Of a stretch of 64,000 bases of DNA, positions 22,253 through 33,896 are shown piece after piece. The notes below the pieces were generated by a model, which saw only the letters and a program-made list of their open reading frames with translations, had not been told where the DNA came from and ran no database searches. The position numbers were made by a program, and so were the translations under genes. Within the stretch, counting starts at the first letter, position 1; every line of letters begins with the position of its first letter. Origin of the DNA: Hypericum androsaemum (lineage: Eukaryota; Streptophyta; Magnoliopsida; Malpighiales; Hypericaceae); contig OZ023186.1 in assembly GCA_963995505.1 (NCBI GenBank), forward strand, positions 7,423,814 through 7,487,813, in the 5' to 3' direction.

Positions 22253-22764
22253 TGATGGGCGACCAACACTTCTTGCCATATAATCTAATTTTCCTTGTCC
22301 AACTTCCGAGCCTAAGATCAAGCAAAGTTATTATCTTTGAGTAACATTTCTCTGTGTAATCAGATAATGATCTGATGCATATAATCTAAGTCTTGAAGAA
22401 TATGTGAGATAGAATTCTGACATAAAATTTTGATAATCTACAAATCATCTCAATATTGGTGTGTTTATTGTAGCTATAGGAGACTTGATGAATAAGGATT
22501 TTTATAGGTTTGAAAATAGGCTATGAGCCTATGAGCTTGCACAATGTCATCTCAATATTGATGTGTTTATTGTAGCTATAGGCTACATGATTTGTAGATT
22601 ATCAAAGTTTTATGTCAGAATTCTATCTCACATATTCTTCAAGACTTAGATTATATGCATCAGATCATTATACGTTTATCTTTGCTTACTCTATCTCCGG
22701 GCCGAGGATCTCATTCTCTCCTATCTCGTTCTAACTGATGGGGGACCAACACTTCCTGCCATAA
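22253..22764. repeat. Inverted-repeat cluster within gypsy integrase, flanked by a 28-bp duplication
   Basis: Two 85-bp arms, 22364-22448 and 22587-22671, are inverted copies with one mismatch. Each is joined on its inner side to a copy of a 35-bp direct repeat (22446-22480 and 22548-22582, one mismatch). The outer borders are copies of TGATGGGNGACCAACACTTC (from 22253 and 22737), which encode the integrase end YGRKCWSP twice. The insert would fold into a long hairpin. No ORF. Confidence 0.85.
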
Positions 22765-23618
22765 AGAGACTCATATAGGGCCATCCCTATGCTCGCCTGA
22801 AAATTGTTATTATACGCAAACTCCACCAAGGGCAGATGTCCTTCCCAGTTTCTCCTGAAGTCTAATACACAAGCCCTTAGGAGATCCTCCAAGGTCTGTA
22901 TCATCCTCTCAGATTGCCCATCAGTTTAAGGGTGAAAGGCGATGCGGAATTGTAATTTCATTCCCATAGCCTTTTGAATACTACCCCCAAAATCTGGACA
23001 AAAATCTTGTGTCCTGGTCTGAAGTGATGCTTATTGGAACCCCATGCAGTCACACTATTTCTCTTATGTAAAATTCTACCATTTGTTCAATTGAGATCCC
23101 AATCTTATATGCCAAAAAATGAGCAGACTTGGTAAGCCGATCCACTACTATCCATACTGCATCTTTTCCTTGCATATTCCTCGGAAGTCCAGTTACAAAG
23201 TCCATGGTAATCTTCTCCACTTCCACTGTGGAATCTCTAAACACTATAAGGGGCCAGCCGGCCGTTGATGTTCCACTTTGACCAATTGACAAATCATACA
23301 ACTTGCCACATAATCTGCAACTTCCTTCTTCATCCCGGACCACCAAAAGTTAAGTTTGAGGTCCTGATACATTTTGGTTCCCCCGGGGTGTCCTCCATAG
23401 CGAGCTGTATGCACCTCTTCCAATACTTTATTCTTCAATTCTTTGGATGTGGGCACACAAATCCTATTTTGATAGTACTCCACTTCTCCCCGTTCAACTT
23501 GGCGCCTGAGAGCAGTAAGGGTGGCATCTCTGCATTGTCCTTTGCCCAATTGGGTCTGTAGTGTAGGTTCTAATTCCAAGCTTGCTAGAATACCTACCAA
23601 ACTCTTGGTATCCTCCAA
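22755..23618 (-). pseudogene. Gypsy integrase, decayed
   Basis: Minus-strand reading shows the zinc-binding start (RYGGHPGGTKMYQDLKLNFW, VASCMICQLVKVEHQRPAG). The core with MDFVTGLPRN and DAVWIVVDRLTKSAHFL is followed by ITSDQD (catalytic Asp retained). The end reads FHPKTDGQSERMIQTLEDLL, RACVLDFRRNWEGHLPLVEFAYNN and LYESLYGRKCWSPI. Frameshifts occur near 23050 and 23250, and there is an in-frame stop before KTDGQ. Confidence 0.8.
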
Positions 23619-23789
23619 TCCTAGACTTTTTAGTTCTCGAACCAGTTCCTCCTATATGGTTAGACCATTCGTGGATACAGTCCATGTATTCTGATCCTTC
23701 CTGCTTGACGCATCAGCTACCACATTGGCCTTAACTAGATGGTCATGAATCCCGATATCATAGTCTTTGATTAACTCCATCCACCTACG

Positions 23790-24730
23790 CTATCTCATAT
23801 TCAGTTCCTTCTGAGTGAAAATGTATTTAAGACTTTTGTGGTCCGTATACATTTCACAACGTACCCCATACAAATAGTGTCTCCAAACCTTAAGAGCATG
23901 GACTATAGCTGCCAGTTCTAAGTCATGAGTGGGATAATTTTTCCCATACGGCTTGAGCTTCTTAGATGCATACGCGATTACCTTATCATCTTGCTTTAAA
24001 ACACGTCCCAACCCATTCTTTGAGGCATAGCTGTAGACTATGAAGTCCTTTCCCTCACTTGGCTGGGCCAGTATCGGTGCTAACACCAACCTATTCTTTA
24101 ATTCTTGAAAACTTTGTTTGCACTCCTCTTCCTATGAAAAATTCACCCCCTTTTGGGTCAACCTAGTTAATGGCATAGCGACCTTGGAGAATCCTTCTAC
24201 AAAATATCGGTAATAACCTGCTAAACCCAATAAACTACAGACGTCTGCCACATTACTTGGTTGCTTCCATTTTACCACCGTCTCAACCTTGCTAGGGTCC
24301 ACAGACACTCCTTCCTTGGATATGACATGCCCAAGAAAAGTGACCTTCTCGAGCCAAAACTCACATTTCTTAAGTTTGGCATACAATTGCTCCTTCTGTA
24401 GTATCTGCAGTACCATTCTCAGATGTTCCTCATACTCTTCTTTGTTGAGTGAGTACACTAGAATGTTATAAATGAATACCACAATACATTTATCCAAAAA
24501 TGGTTTGAATGTGTGATTCTTGAGGTCCATAAACTTTTTTGGGGCATTGGTTAACCCAAAGGGCATGACTAGAAATTCATAGTGTCCATATCTCGTACAA
24601 AAAGCAGTTATGTGTACATCCTCCTCTCTAATCTTTAGTTGATGGTAGCCTGACTGAAGGTCTATTTTAGAGAAGACTTGAGCTCCTCTCAGTTGGTCGA
24701 ACAGATCCTCGATCCTCTCTAATCTTTTGC
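23790..24730 (-). pseudogene. Gypsy reverse transcriptase and RNase H, catalytic residues lost
   Basis: RT is read from [19 protein letters not shown] through [15 protein letters not shown]. The active-site box is FIYNILVYS, so both aspartates of the usual IDDILVYS are replaced. It continues [18 protein letters not shown] and [17 protein letters not shown]. RNase H follows at 24089-23790 ([14 protein letters not shown], catalytic DAS changed to [31 protein letters not shown]). The RT N-terminal fingers, with the usual CIDYRELNK, are absent: the sequence passes from the protease/RT linker straight to RIEDLFDQL, which indicates an internal deletion. Confidence 0.85.
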
Positions 24731-24936
24731 ACCAGTCTCTTTACCTCAAAGGTAGAGATTATACGCAATGGTATTTCAGTGTATTCGCCCTCGTACATAA
24801 ATTCTTCTCTTCCAGGAGCGCAAAAAACAACTGCTTTTCTCCTGTAATCAATAATTGTATAGTGCTCTACCAGCTAATCCATATCTAGGATGACATCGAA
24901 ACCCATCATTCCTAGGATTTGAAAGTGTCCGTGGAG

Positions 24937-25152
24937 TCAAAGACCGGTAATACTAATGTCACAATCACAGTCTTGGTCTACCAGGATAGTCTTTCCTATT
25001 GGTGTTCTAACTTCCATTTCTTCCCTACACTTACTCCTCAGTAGCTTATGTCTTCTCACAAAGTGTTTAGCAATAAATGAATGGGTAGCTCCAGAGTCAA
25101 ACAAAGTATTTGTAGTAAAATCAGCTACTAAGAACTTGCCTGTTAGTGACAA
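24937..25152 (-). pseudogene. Gypsy protease fragment
   Basis: Minus strand has the intact retropepsin motif LFDSGATHSFIA followed by FVRRHKLL and RTPIGKTILVD. It lies between gag and RT in the expected order. A frame break separates it from the neighbouring domains. Confidence 0.75.
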
Positions 25153-25349
25153 GGTTCGATAATCAATTTATTGTTCAAGTAGGATAGGGTAAACAAACTT
25201 ATTAAGTAAAGGTTACCTGTTACCATGTCTCCTCTCTGACCCACATCCTCCTGATTAAGTGCATAGACCCACGCTGCAACTCTAGTTATCAGGTTGGCAT
25301 CTGGTTTGGTTGCCGTGTTGGCCACTGTGGTTGTTCGGGTGCGGTTGGT

Positions 25350-26384
25350 GGGACCCAGTCAGGCACGCAGATCAAGACAGTTTGCCAGCTGATTTCCTAT
25401 CTTTTTGCACTTGAAGCAAGCCCTAGTGATCCACCTGTATTGCTCCTGTATATGTCCTGCACGCTTACACCTCCTGCACCATATGTCAGCATTCTTGCCA
25501 GAATTTCCCCCTGGACCAGATGGGTTGTATGGCCTTTTTGTTGGTTCTAGGAGCTGACCTCCAACATTTGGGTGAACTTCCTCTTTGCTGGCTCCTTGTT
25601 CACTTTCTTGCACTGTAGGTTTTGCTCAACCACTAGTGCCCTCTCAAGTACATCCTTATATGTGGGCAACATGAAAGGCCTTACATGATCCCTGATGTCT
25701 TCTGCAAGTCCCTCCTCAAATTTTTGAGCTCGAGTGTGCTCATCTAGGGAAGCAGTAGACTTGAACATTAAAAGCCTTGAAAACTCCTAATCGTACTGCA
25801 TCACTGTCATATCCCCTTGCACCAGCTGGTCGAACTCTCGTGCCATTTCCCTCCACCTCAGAGTTGGGATAAATTGGTTTCTAAAGTCCTTTAGGAATGC
25901 TTCCCAGCTGGAAACTTCAGCTCCCACAACCCCCTCGACACGTGGGTCCGTTCTCCTCTCCTCCCAAATTCATTCCTAAGTTTCTTACCATCTTCAAGCA
26001 TTCCCTTTCAGCATATACGAAGCGAACATGATTTTCTCAGCTGGAAGGGTGCGTGTAATTTGAAATGCCTTCTCTATCTCCATTACCTAGTCCTCCACCT
26101 GTATTAGGTCTTGTGTACCATCAAATCGAGGTGGCTTGACCCTAAAAAATTCACGGTAGGCCTCAGATGCTGGCTATAGGTATATCACCACTGGTTGTTG
26201 TATGGCCAAAGCAGTTGCTTGATGTTGCTAGGCAGCAAGGTCAGGATCTGTATAAGCGCGCCATCAGTGTTTAGCCCCAGTGGGTTCAGGGGTGGTAGAA
26301 CAACACCAGCCGGGCCATTAATATGCACATTAGTGGCAGATTATTGAGGACAAGAATTGTCATTAAGGTTCCCCTGCATCGAAA
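25350..26384 (-). pseudogene. Gypsy gag, decayed
   Basis: Minus strand starts near 26384 (MVSMQGNLNDNSCPQ, then a stop). It retains FEEGLAEDIRDHVRPFML and YKDVLERALVVEQNL, and two broken zinc knuckles: CRRCKRAGHIQEQY (last Cys lost) and CFKCKKIGNQLANC (His changed to Asn). Several stops and frameshifts occur. Confidence 0.75.
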
Positions 26385-26429
26385 CCATTCTTGCCTTCGA
26401 GAACTGAGCAAAATGAATAAAATGCCATG

Positions 26430-28253
26430 AACCCAAAGCCTACCTGCAACAAATCATAGTGCAACAACAAGATGTACAAAACAATTGGAACGCATGAAGT
26501 TTCAACGACTCATCTTCCACATCAAACATTTTCACAGTGTGTGCTTCTTTCAGTAAGCTCAATGCTCAACATATGATCTACCCAAATCTTGAAAACTCAC
26601 TGTGCGTATAACACGAGAGTTCTTCACATTGAAGAAAACCACTCCAACGCCCCCAACATTGCCTAAATCTCATAGGCCAGCTTCAATCCCAGAAGCTTCA
26701 GCATAACGAGTACTCTTCCTTAGCATGGTGTACTCTCATGGGGCACCCTCAAACTATTTCTCAACCGATACAACAGTCTCCACCTCTATAGAAAACTTCC
26801 ACCTTTATGTGGACAACGACTGCTGTGGTCACAACACCGAGCGAACACCAATCTCAGTCAAAAATGGGAGACGAGGACACTAGCTACATGACTTCACATT
26901 ACCTTCGCGTGAACACCTTTTGGACATCAATCTTGGAATTTTTCACCAGCTACAGGACTTTGCATCACCTCTGTGAACACCTTCTGGACACCAATGTTAT
27001 TTTTATTACACCTCACTCTACCATCCTCGTGGGAAACTAGGAGATACACTACAAAACATGTGAGTCAAAACAAAGTAGATACTTATAAATCTTCGCCTTC
27101 ATCGTTAACGAGTAATTGGTCCAAACAATGCTTAAGATCTTTACACAATCCACATCTTCGTACAACATGATACGACTGCTCCGTGATCGATCAACCATGA
27201 ACCCAAAATAAATCCGATCAAATCCCATAGAACAAGGGGAGTCTTCTTGAAAAAGAAGTCGCCTACAACTCCTCTAACCTTCCCACAACTCTGAACTACA
27301 CTTATAGCCACCACTTGCATAGGAGAAATTATTGGACCTGAGTTCAAACCCAATAAGATTTGGGTTAAACACTCAACAAGTCTTCACCTTGAACAAAATC
27401 ATATGATCAATCTTCAACTGTGAATCTCCAAGATCTAAACCAATCCAACTCAATAGGACCCTAATCTAACCCTTTCTCTATCAAAATTTTCTCAATTCGA
27501 ACAAAAAAAAATCACCATGCCCATCAAACCCGGCCCATACTTCATGATCTAAAGCAAGACCCAAGATTTTCATACCCAAATCAGACTAATCTTCAAGGAT
27601 TAACAATGTTCATCCCAAATCAACCTCAAAACATCACAAATCAGCCAAACAGTTGTTTTTTAGTATTCTGTTGACCAAAAGTCAATTTGTTGACAAATCA
27701 ACTTCTCCTCTGCGGCTCAGGCTTTGTTGGTGGCACGATTGTTGGCTCCATGACATTGTGGGAATCATGAGGTCATCTCTCCTGATTATGTCCCTCTCCT
27801 CGAGACCTGACAGTCAGCACTCGGAACCCTAATCAGCGGCAGTGGTCGTTGCATCTCCTTCTGGCGGCGGTCTGCTAATTTGGGCGGCGGCCGCCACCAA
27901 GGGGTGGAGGCTCCACCTCCAAGGGTTACCGAAAAACTAAATCAATTTCCCCCAATTTGAATTAAAATTACTAATTGCCCCTTCTCATCTTTCTGAAATT
28001 ACAGAACAATTCCTCTGTCGCAATTTTAAAATTTTAACTAAATTTAAAAGAGACTCCACGCTAATTTTCACCCGGATATACACCAAAGCTCTAATACTAA
28101 TTTGTTAGGGCAGTGAAAATATAAACAAGAATATGCATAACACCCATAAAAAATAGTTGGGTTGGGATGTATGTTTATTCGACAATCCATTGTCAACTAT
28201 TGATACCAATAGACACCAAAACAAGATCACACGATCAAGCGACAACTCCATCA
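26430..28253 (-). mobile_element. Non-coding LTR element (family R), degraded copy F
   Basis: The internal sequence matches the non-coding internal region of the element at 45673-47747: CTCCACCTC next to ACTTCCACCTT, the pair of GTTGACCAAAAGTC-like words near 27670, and a terminal degenerate primer-binding site (minus strand TAGTATTAGAGC near 28090). A possible LTR remnant starting TGTTAGGGCAGTGAAA lies at 28104-28253. The left LTR is not recognisable. Confidence 0.6.
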
Positions 28254-28560
28254 CTTTTTTTGATAAATGGCGTGGTATTATTAATAAAAGGAAGTGAAAT
28301 AATACACGAGCATTCGACGAACCAAGACTAAAATATCCCCAAACTAGCCCACAAGTGGGACTTGAGAGCTACAAAGAGAGAACCCACCGAAGCTTGAAAC
28401 AACTAGAAAAGAGCAATTGAATATGACAGTGGTCACCAACCAGCGACATTCGCATCCATATATGATGTTGAGATTTCTCGCTAGAAGAAGCTCCACAGCC
28501 AGACAAACCTTTCTATATGAAGGGGAGTATGATTAAGTGGGCCAAATAGTTTTGAAAAAA
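28254..28560 (-). mobile_element. LINE 3' tail
   Basis: The plus strand begins with a run of T, then GATAAATGGCGTGGTATTA, i.e. an A-tailed 3' end on the minus strand, typical of plant LINE 3' UTRs. No coding part remains. Confidence 0.5.
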
Positions 28561-28699
28561 ACCATGGTAGTTCCTGCTTTTTGCCTACAACAAAATATAT
28601 AGGCTAAGATGATTTTGGATAATACATTTTAAAATCAATAAAACTGACCTCAAATTGTTAAGTGTTTTACTAAAAATTGCTAAAATCATGCAAAGCTTG

Positions 28700-29275
28700 T
28701 GCTGTTTGGTTATAGATCTTAGGTTGCATTGGGTGTGAGTGCAAAGTAGATATAGGGTCAGTGAGTTAGAATAGATGAGGACTAGTATACCTTTCTAACA
28801 AACTCCTCAGATTGGGTAGTTTAGCTACTTCCAAAATGGTTATCCTCACCTTTACCCTAACCTTATTATAACCTAAGTGGAAGTCCCCTTGATCACAAAC
28901 CCCACATGATTTGAGACACCACAGAGTAGGACGTAGGGCATCACAAGACTCCGGGCTTGTACGCGAGGGATAGGTAGTTGACTACTGAAAATTAAGCTTA
29001 AATATTTCCTACCTTCTGAGTGGTCATCCCCATGGTGCATTTCAACTTGGGTTAGTGCTCGTTTAAACCTCTGGAGATGCGGTCTCTTCGTATTCTTATT
29101 TTTATATTCGGAGGAGTGAACTTGTAACTTGTGGGTAGTCTCGCAACGAGTGTTCAAAGTTTTTTGGGCTAGTTTTGTGTTGAAGTATTGCCAATTCTCG
29201 CCTTGTTTATTTTTGTTTTAGTGTCCATGATTTTGTCTTTTGCTTGAAGACAAGAAAAAATTTAAGTGTGAGGGT
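28700..29275 (+). mobile_element. Athila-type 3' internal end with polypurine tract
   Basis: It ends AAATTTAAGTGTGAGGGTG at 29256-29275, a purine tract directly before an LTR that begins TGATGAGCG. I see no coding sequence in the rest. Confidence 0.55.
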
Positions 29276-30775
29276 GTGATGAGCGTGAGAAATTCCTATT
29301 TCATCACATCATTTAAGGGTCATTTTGACCTATTTTCGTGTCTAAAGTCCTTGAGTCTTGAATCTTTTATGCCATTTTTGGGTTAGTTGCCTTGAACAGT
29401 TTAACTTGTTGTATTTTTGGTCTTTTGGAGGTATTCAGAGTGGTTCGGGACCATTCAGAGCAGACACGAAGGATGGCTTGAGGTGAAAAGGCCAAAATGG
29501 CGGGTTCGTGTGGGCATTGGAGGATCCTGCACTAAATTGGAATAATTTCTGCTCGAGCATTAAATGGAGATGTATGAGGCTTCTTTGGAAAGCTAAGAAG
29601 AAGATCTATATTTCATCTTCAAAGTCTAATTCGGAGCCAAAGGGTGTCAAAATTCAACATCTTTGCACATCTACCTGCCAGACGAGCGTCGGATGGCTGA
29701 TTTTTGGACTGAACGGCGGGCACGTACAGAAATCCGAATGAGGCCCACAACAGAAATCTGGGAAGGGCCCAAAATAACCAAGCTTCCCTTGCACTCTTCA
29801 TAGCTCTTTTAGGGTTTTATTGGGGGCCTATAAATACCCCTTTTAGGCCACACATTTTCTTTGTCAAGTCATTCATGTGGTTGGGCCACTTAGGTTGGCT
29901 AGAGAAGGAAAAAAACACTCTTCCTCCCTCCTCTCTCAAGAAGGCAAGCAAGGAGCTTGGATGGTAGAGAAGACTTAGAGGAGTTTGGAACATCATTGAG
30001 CTTCTCTATTCCCTCTCTATTTAATTTCATGCTAGTGAAAAATGTTTTTGCTTTTATTGATGTTGTGTTTGTGCTTAAATCTTTGTGAGTAGTGTTTATG
30101 GGTCAGGTTCCCTCTTGCGCCCGAGTGGTTTAGTTTCGAGTGGGCTTAATAACTAGAGTGTGTAGTAAGTATGGGATCGTAATGCTTTGGCGAACAAACC
30201 TTGTGTTAGCTTTGGCTAAGAATTGATCTTAGCATTGCCCAAAGTATTTGATTGAGAAGGGGAGCATGGAGATATCTATCTGAATTAACTAGAGGAAACC
30301 CGATGTGGTGAGACCGGAGGGTAGATTCTAATTGGCTTTTGGGTGGCTCAATAATGAGTGTTGGGATTAAGGTGAGCTGAGCAGTAACCTGGACATCTTT
30401 TTGAGGTTGACAACTCATTACTATAGGGTGTGATGGGAATTCGAGCCGAATGCTTGAAACCAACTTTTGTGGTGTGAAGTACTTGACCGTGAAGTACCAT
30501 GCCTTAGATTCACCTAGGCCCATCACGTACTTAATAATCCCATAAGAGACCAAGTCATGAAGGTTGCATGAGTAGTTACCTTACCCACTATTTCTATTCT
30601 TTGCTACTTAAGTTTGTTCAGCTTTATCTTTAATTCCTTAGACACCACACCACTTATCTTACATATCATCTGAAACTAACTAGTGAGTCTAATAGGTGAC
30701 CTAAATCTCACTCCTGTTGGTTCGATATTTTTCTTACTCTCTTTATTGCAATGAGTGTGAAAAACACCATTGTCA
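29276..30775 (+). repeat. Athila-type 3' LTR
   Basis: About 1.5 kb from TGATGAGCGTGAGAAATT to about CACCATTGTCA. It contains a TATA box (CTATAAATACC, about 29829) and matches the starts at 8102 and 17206 in layout. The 3' border is an estimate, from the usual LTR ending before a primer-binding site in related elements. Confidence 0.6.
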
Positions 30776-33309
30776 ATGGTCCATCTTTAATGGCTTTCCA
30801 TGCTTCCCAATCATTGGCTTAGATGAATATTATCATCCTAGATTTCTAGAAGAAATAGTGAGCTCCAACGAACAAGGGTGGTCTACTTGTAGACTGCTCT
30901 TCAGTAAAGGTAAGATTCGATATGGTTGCCGTGATCTTTTTCCTCGGATGTTACTCATTTCACTTAATCAAAATTATAGAACATAAACCCAAATTTATGG
31001 TGCATTCATGTGACCATATTGAGCCTAACAAGATGGGCCAGGTAATACTGTTGGGCCTATACATATCATATGTATTCGAGTGTGTATGTGCAGAAAATTT
31101 TCCTCACTAAGCTTTTAGGAAAGTCAGGACAAGGATAAAATTTGACACTAGATGTATATTGATTCAGCTCGGGCCCACTGAGCCTACGTCTACTCTTTAA
31201 CCATCCTCTCATTTTTTATTACGCCAATAAAAATGCAAGAGTACACCATAAATTTTGATGCTCATTTGCAACCTTACAACCACTAGCTTTAATGACTCAG
31301 GCTAGCTACCAAATCTCTAGATTTGCAGGCTATCTAAAAAAAATTTCAATCGTTGTTTTTACAACTATATTTCTCAGTACTTCACACAGAAGTGGAGCAA
31401 GTATACAAGACAATGATTTATCAAAATTGCTTTTTGTCTCAAGAGTAGTGATTTTAGCTTTTCTCTCTTGGTATGTATGAGTTTGGCTCGTGCTTGATTT
31501 GTATCTTTAAATCTTGATCACTTCATCTCTTCGATTTTCTTCACTTGTTCTCTTTTGGACTTGTCTTTTATTTATAGGATCATTTTAGCTTTGTTTTAAA
31601 CTTGCTCTCTAAGCAATTCTTCAAGCACCTTTCATCCACGTCAGATATAGCCGTTACAGCCATTGGTGGAGAAGCCTTCATTGGTTACCTAAGTAACCAA
31701 CACTTTTCTTTCGAGGGTGAGTTCAAATGACTTTGACTTGATGACATCCATAATATAGCTACTCCAAGCAAAGACAAACAAAAGCTTCTGAAACCTCTTT
31801 TGTATCAGGTTATATCAGTATAACATAATTAGAATTTAATCAATTACAACTTGGACTAAAGAGTGAGTGGTCTTGGGCAAGTTTTCATCTTTCATGGACT
31901 GCTAAGATGATTATGGAACTCTTTCGAAAGTTAATTATACTTTGATACATAGAACAGAGCTTAATCCATCGAACAACCAAGCTTAGGCGAGGCGCTTATT
32001 CAGTGGATAAAAGGCTTAATCATCTTTCTCTCTTCATCTTGGTGAAGTTCAAATTTAAACATCCCTTGGGATAAATATCTGAATCACTTAGTCAAGATCC
32101 AACTTAAATAGAATGCGTAATCAATGACTTGAACTAGACTTAAGAAAAATCTTAACAACTTAACTCATAAAATTGTCTTTGTTGACTTTTGAAATCCTCC
32201 TAACTGGAGAATCAGAGATCACACAAAGATATGTTAATAACTCTATGTAAGAATAATTTTAGTCTGAAAGAAAAAATCTTTTGCCTAACTCATAAGTTAA
32301 ATCATCATAGCTTATGACCGTTCAATCAATGAACCTCATTATCTCTTTATACATTACTAGCATTTTGTAGTACTTTCAGATAACTTAGTTCAATGCCTGA
32401 GTAGCACTATGCCTAGCCTAGTCCGACGGATCTTAACCGAATTTTGATATACACTTAAGCAAAACTATCAATGCATTTTCATAAGCACTACCTCCACAAA
32501 AGTACCACAGGGCTAAGCCCCAACCGACACTCCACCACCAAAAGCCGCAGCATACCCGACTTTTTGTGCCTCGATCGCAACTCCATTCTTCTGTACGATT
32601 GCACCAATCCTGGACACACCACCAAGACCCAATCAAGGATCAGAGACATCAATCAGCTATCAAACTAAGACCCTAGCCTCCGGCGACACATTCACCCCCA
32701 AAATTTGACCATCGCCCAGATGCAGCTACTTAAGAGCGACACCGCCAACGACATGGGTGACTCCTGAACCAATTAAATCATTCATCTAGGAAAGGTGAAA
32801 CCCCTGGTTTATGACAGCCATGAACATGGAATCGCTTAAACATCCGTAGCTTCTCCGCTGGCAAAGAACAACTGGCCAGAACTGTTCCTAGTACGCCTTA
32901 AGGGACTGGCCAGCTGGGAGGGTCCGGACAAGGGCCTGACGGCCTAGGCATGACCGGAACGGACGACCCCAATGTGAGATAGTATTGATTTTTAAGGGTT
33001 TCGTGGGACCCTAGGATAGCCATCGGGCATTTGTCCAGAACATACAGACCTATCAAACACTCTCCGAGAAAATGCGCCAAATTAAAGGACCATGCTTGTA
33101 CATTTGATTTATAATTAAAAGTAGGGTTTATGAGCACATAGCTACAAGTTAAATAATCATTTGGTTACAAATTACATTCTAAAACTAATAAGCACCTAGT
33201 TAAAACGTATCTAAAAATGTAACAAAAACTCATCATTAGAACAAAATTGCTATAAACTTTAAATTATTGTTACTTATCAAAAAAAATTGAATTATTATTT
33301 AGACCAACT
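30776..33309. other. Unassigned AT-rich stretch
   Basis: No convincing gene. A promoter-like CTTTTATTTATAGGATC near 31565 and nearby T-rich text suggest a degraded LTR, but no matching partner was found in the window. A GC-richer block at about 32850-33010 (around CTGGCCAGCTGGGAGGG) is unexplained. Confidence 0.35.
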
Positions 33310-33896
33310 TGCTTAGATAATTTTTTTTTGCGGAAAAGAGATTTCATAAATAAGATAAAAATCGTACAAGACACACATGAGAAACCTACGACCTACTCCT
33401 ACCGATCCCACAACCTAGGCAGATCGAAGGGGTGGGATCCCTTGATCAATAGACCAAGAGAGAGCATGAATACTCTAAGCCCTACTCTGCTATATCCCAC
33501 AATCCGGACAATCAGAGGGATGCCCCCAGCCAATAGGTTGGAAAAATGTCATCTATTAACTAACCCAGCTGAATCCACAAGTTGGCAGTCTGGGGGCCCA
33601 GTTATCAAACAACAGTCTGAAAATAGGGTGCCTATCAAACTAGCCTCGAGATATCTCATGTAAGAGATTCCACCCACCCTCCCACCTCGAGGAGAAAAAA
33701 AAACAGAATCCCGAACACCTATTGTGAACAGTTGCAGTCGGGGGCCTCTGTAAAAAACCCTGCCGCCACTAAAAGACAGGGAAAAAGAGTGCCCAAAAAA
33801 ACCTGTTGATGCTGCGAGGCCCTATTAAAGAAAGATCAAAAGGAGAATACCCAGACAACTACAGCACCAAACCGCCTCCTAAACTCCTAGACTTGC
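33310..33896 (-). mobile_element. LINE-like 3' fragment (family X), copy 1
   Basis: Starts on the plus strand with a T-run and GCGGAAAAGAGATTTCATAA, as expected for an A-tailed minus-strand LINE 3' end. It is homologous over its length to 60666-61236: ACCTACGACCTAC, CCTACTCTGCT, ATCCACAAGTTGGCAGTCTG, AACAGTTGCAG and AAAGACAGGGAAAAAGAG all have partners there in the same order. No coding sequence. Confidence 0.6.

Larger units (their letters stand above)
17869..26390 (-). mobile_element. Ty3/gypsy element, minus strand, 5' LTR lost, with nested insertions
   Basis: On the minus strand the order is gag (26384-25350), protease, RT, RNase H, integrase (23618-22740), polypurine tract (read AAGGAGGGGAGAA, next to 20014) and 3' LTR (20013-17869). 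It carries a nested family T copia (20081-22025) and a 455-bp inverted-repeat cluster within the integrase C-terminal region. No 5' LTR is present beyond 26390, where a family R element is found instead. Stops, frameshifts and lost catalytic residues show it is old. Confidence 0.8.

Noticed and set aside
30717..31110. Two overlapping plus-strand frames with Cys and aromatic residues
   Set aside because: The first begins within the Athila-type LTR and neither contains a known motif or spaced metal-binding residues.
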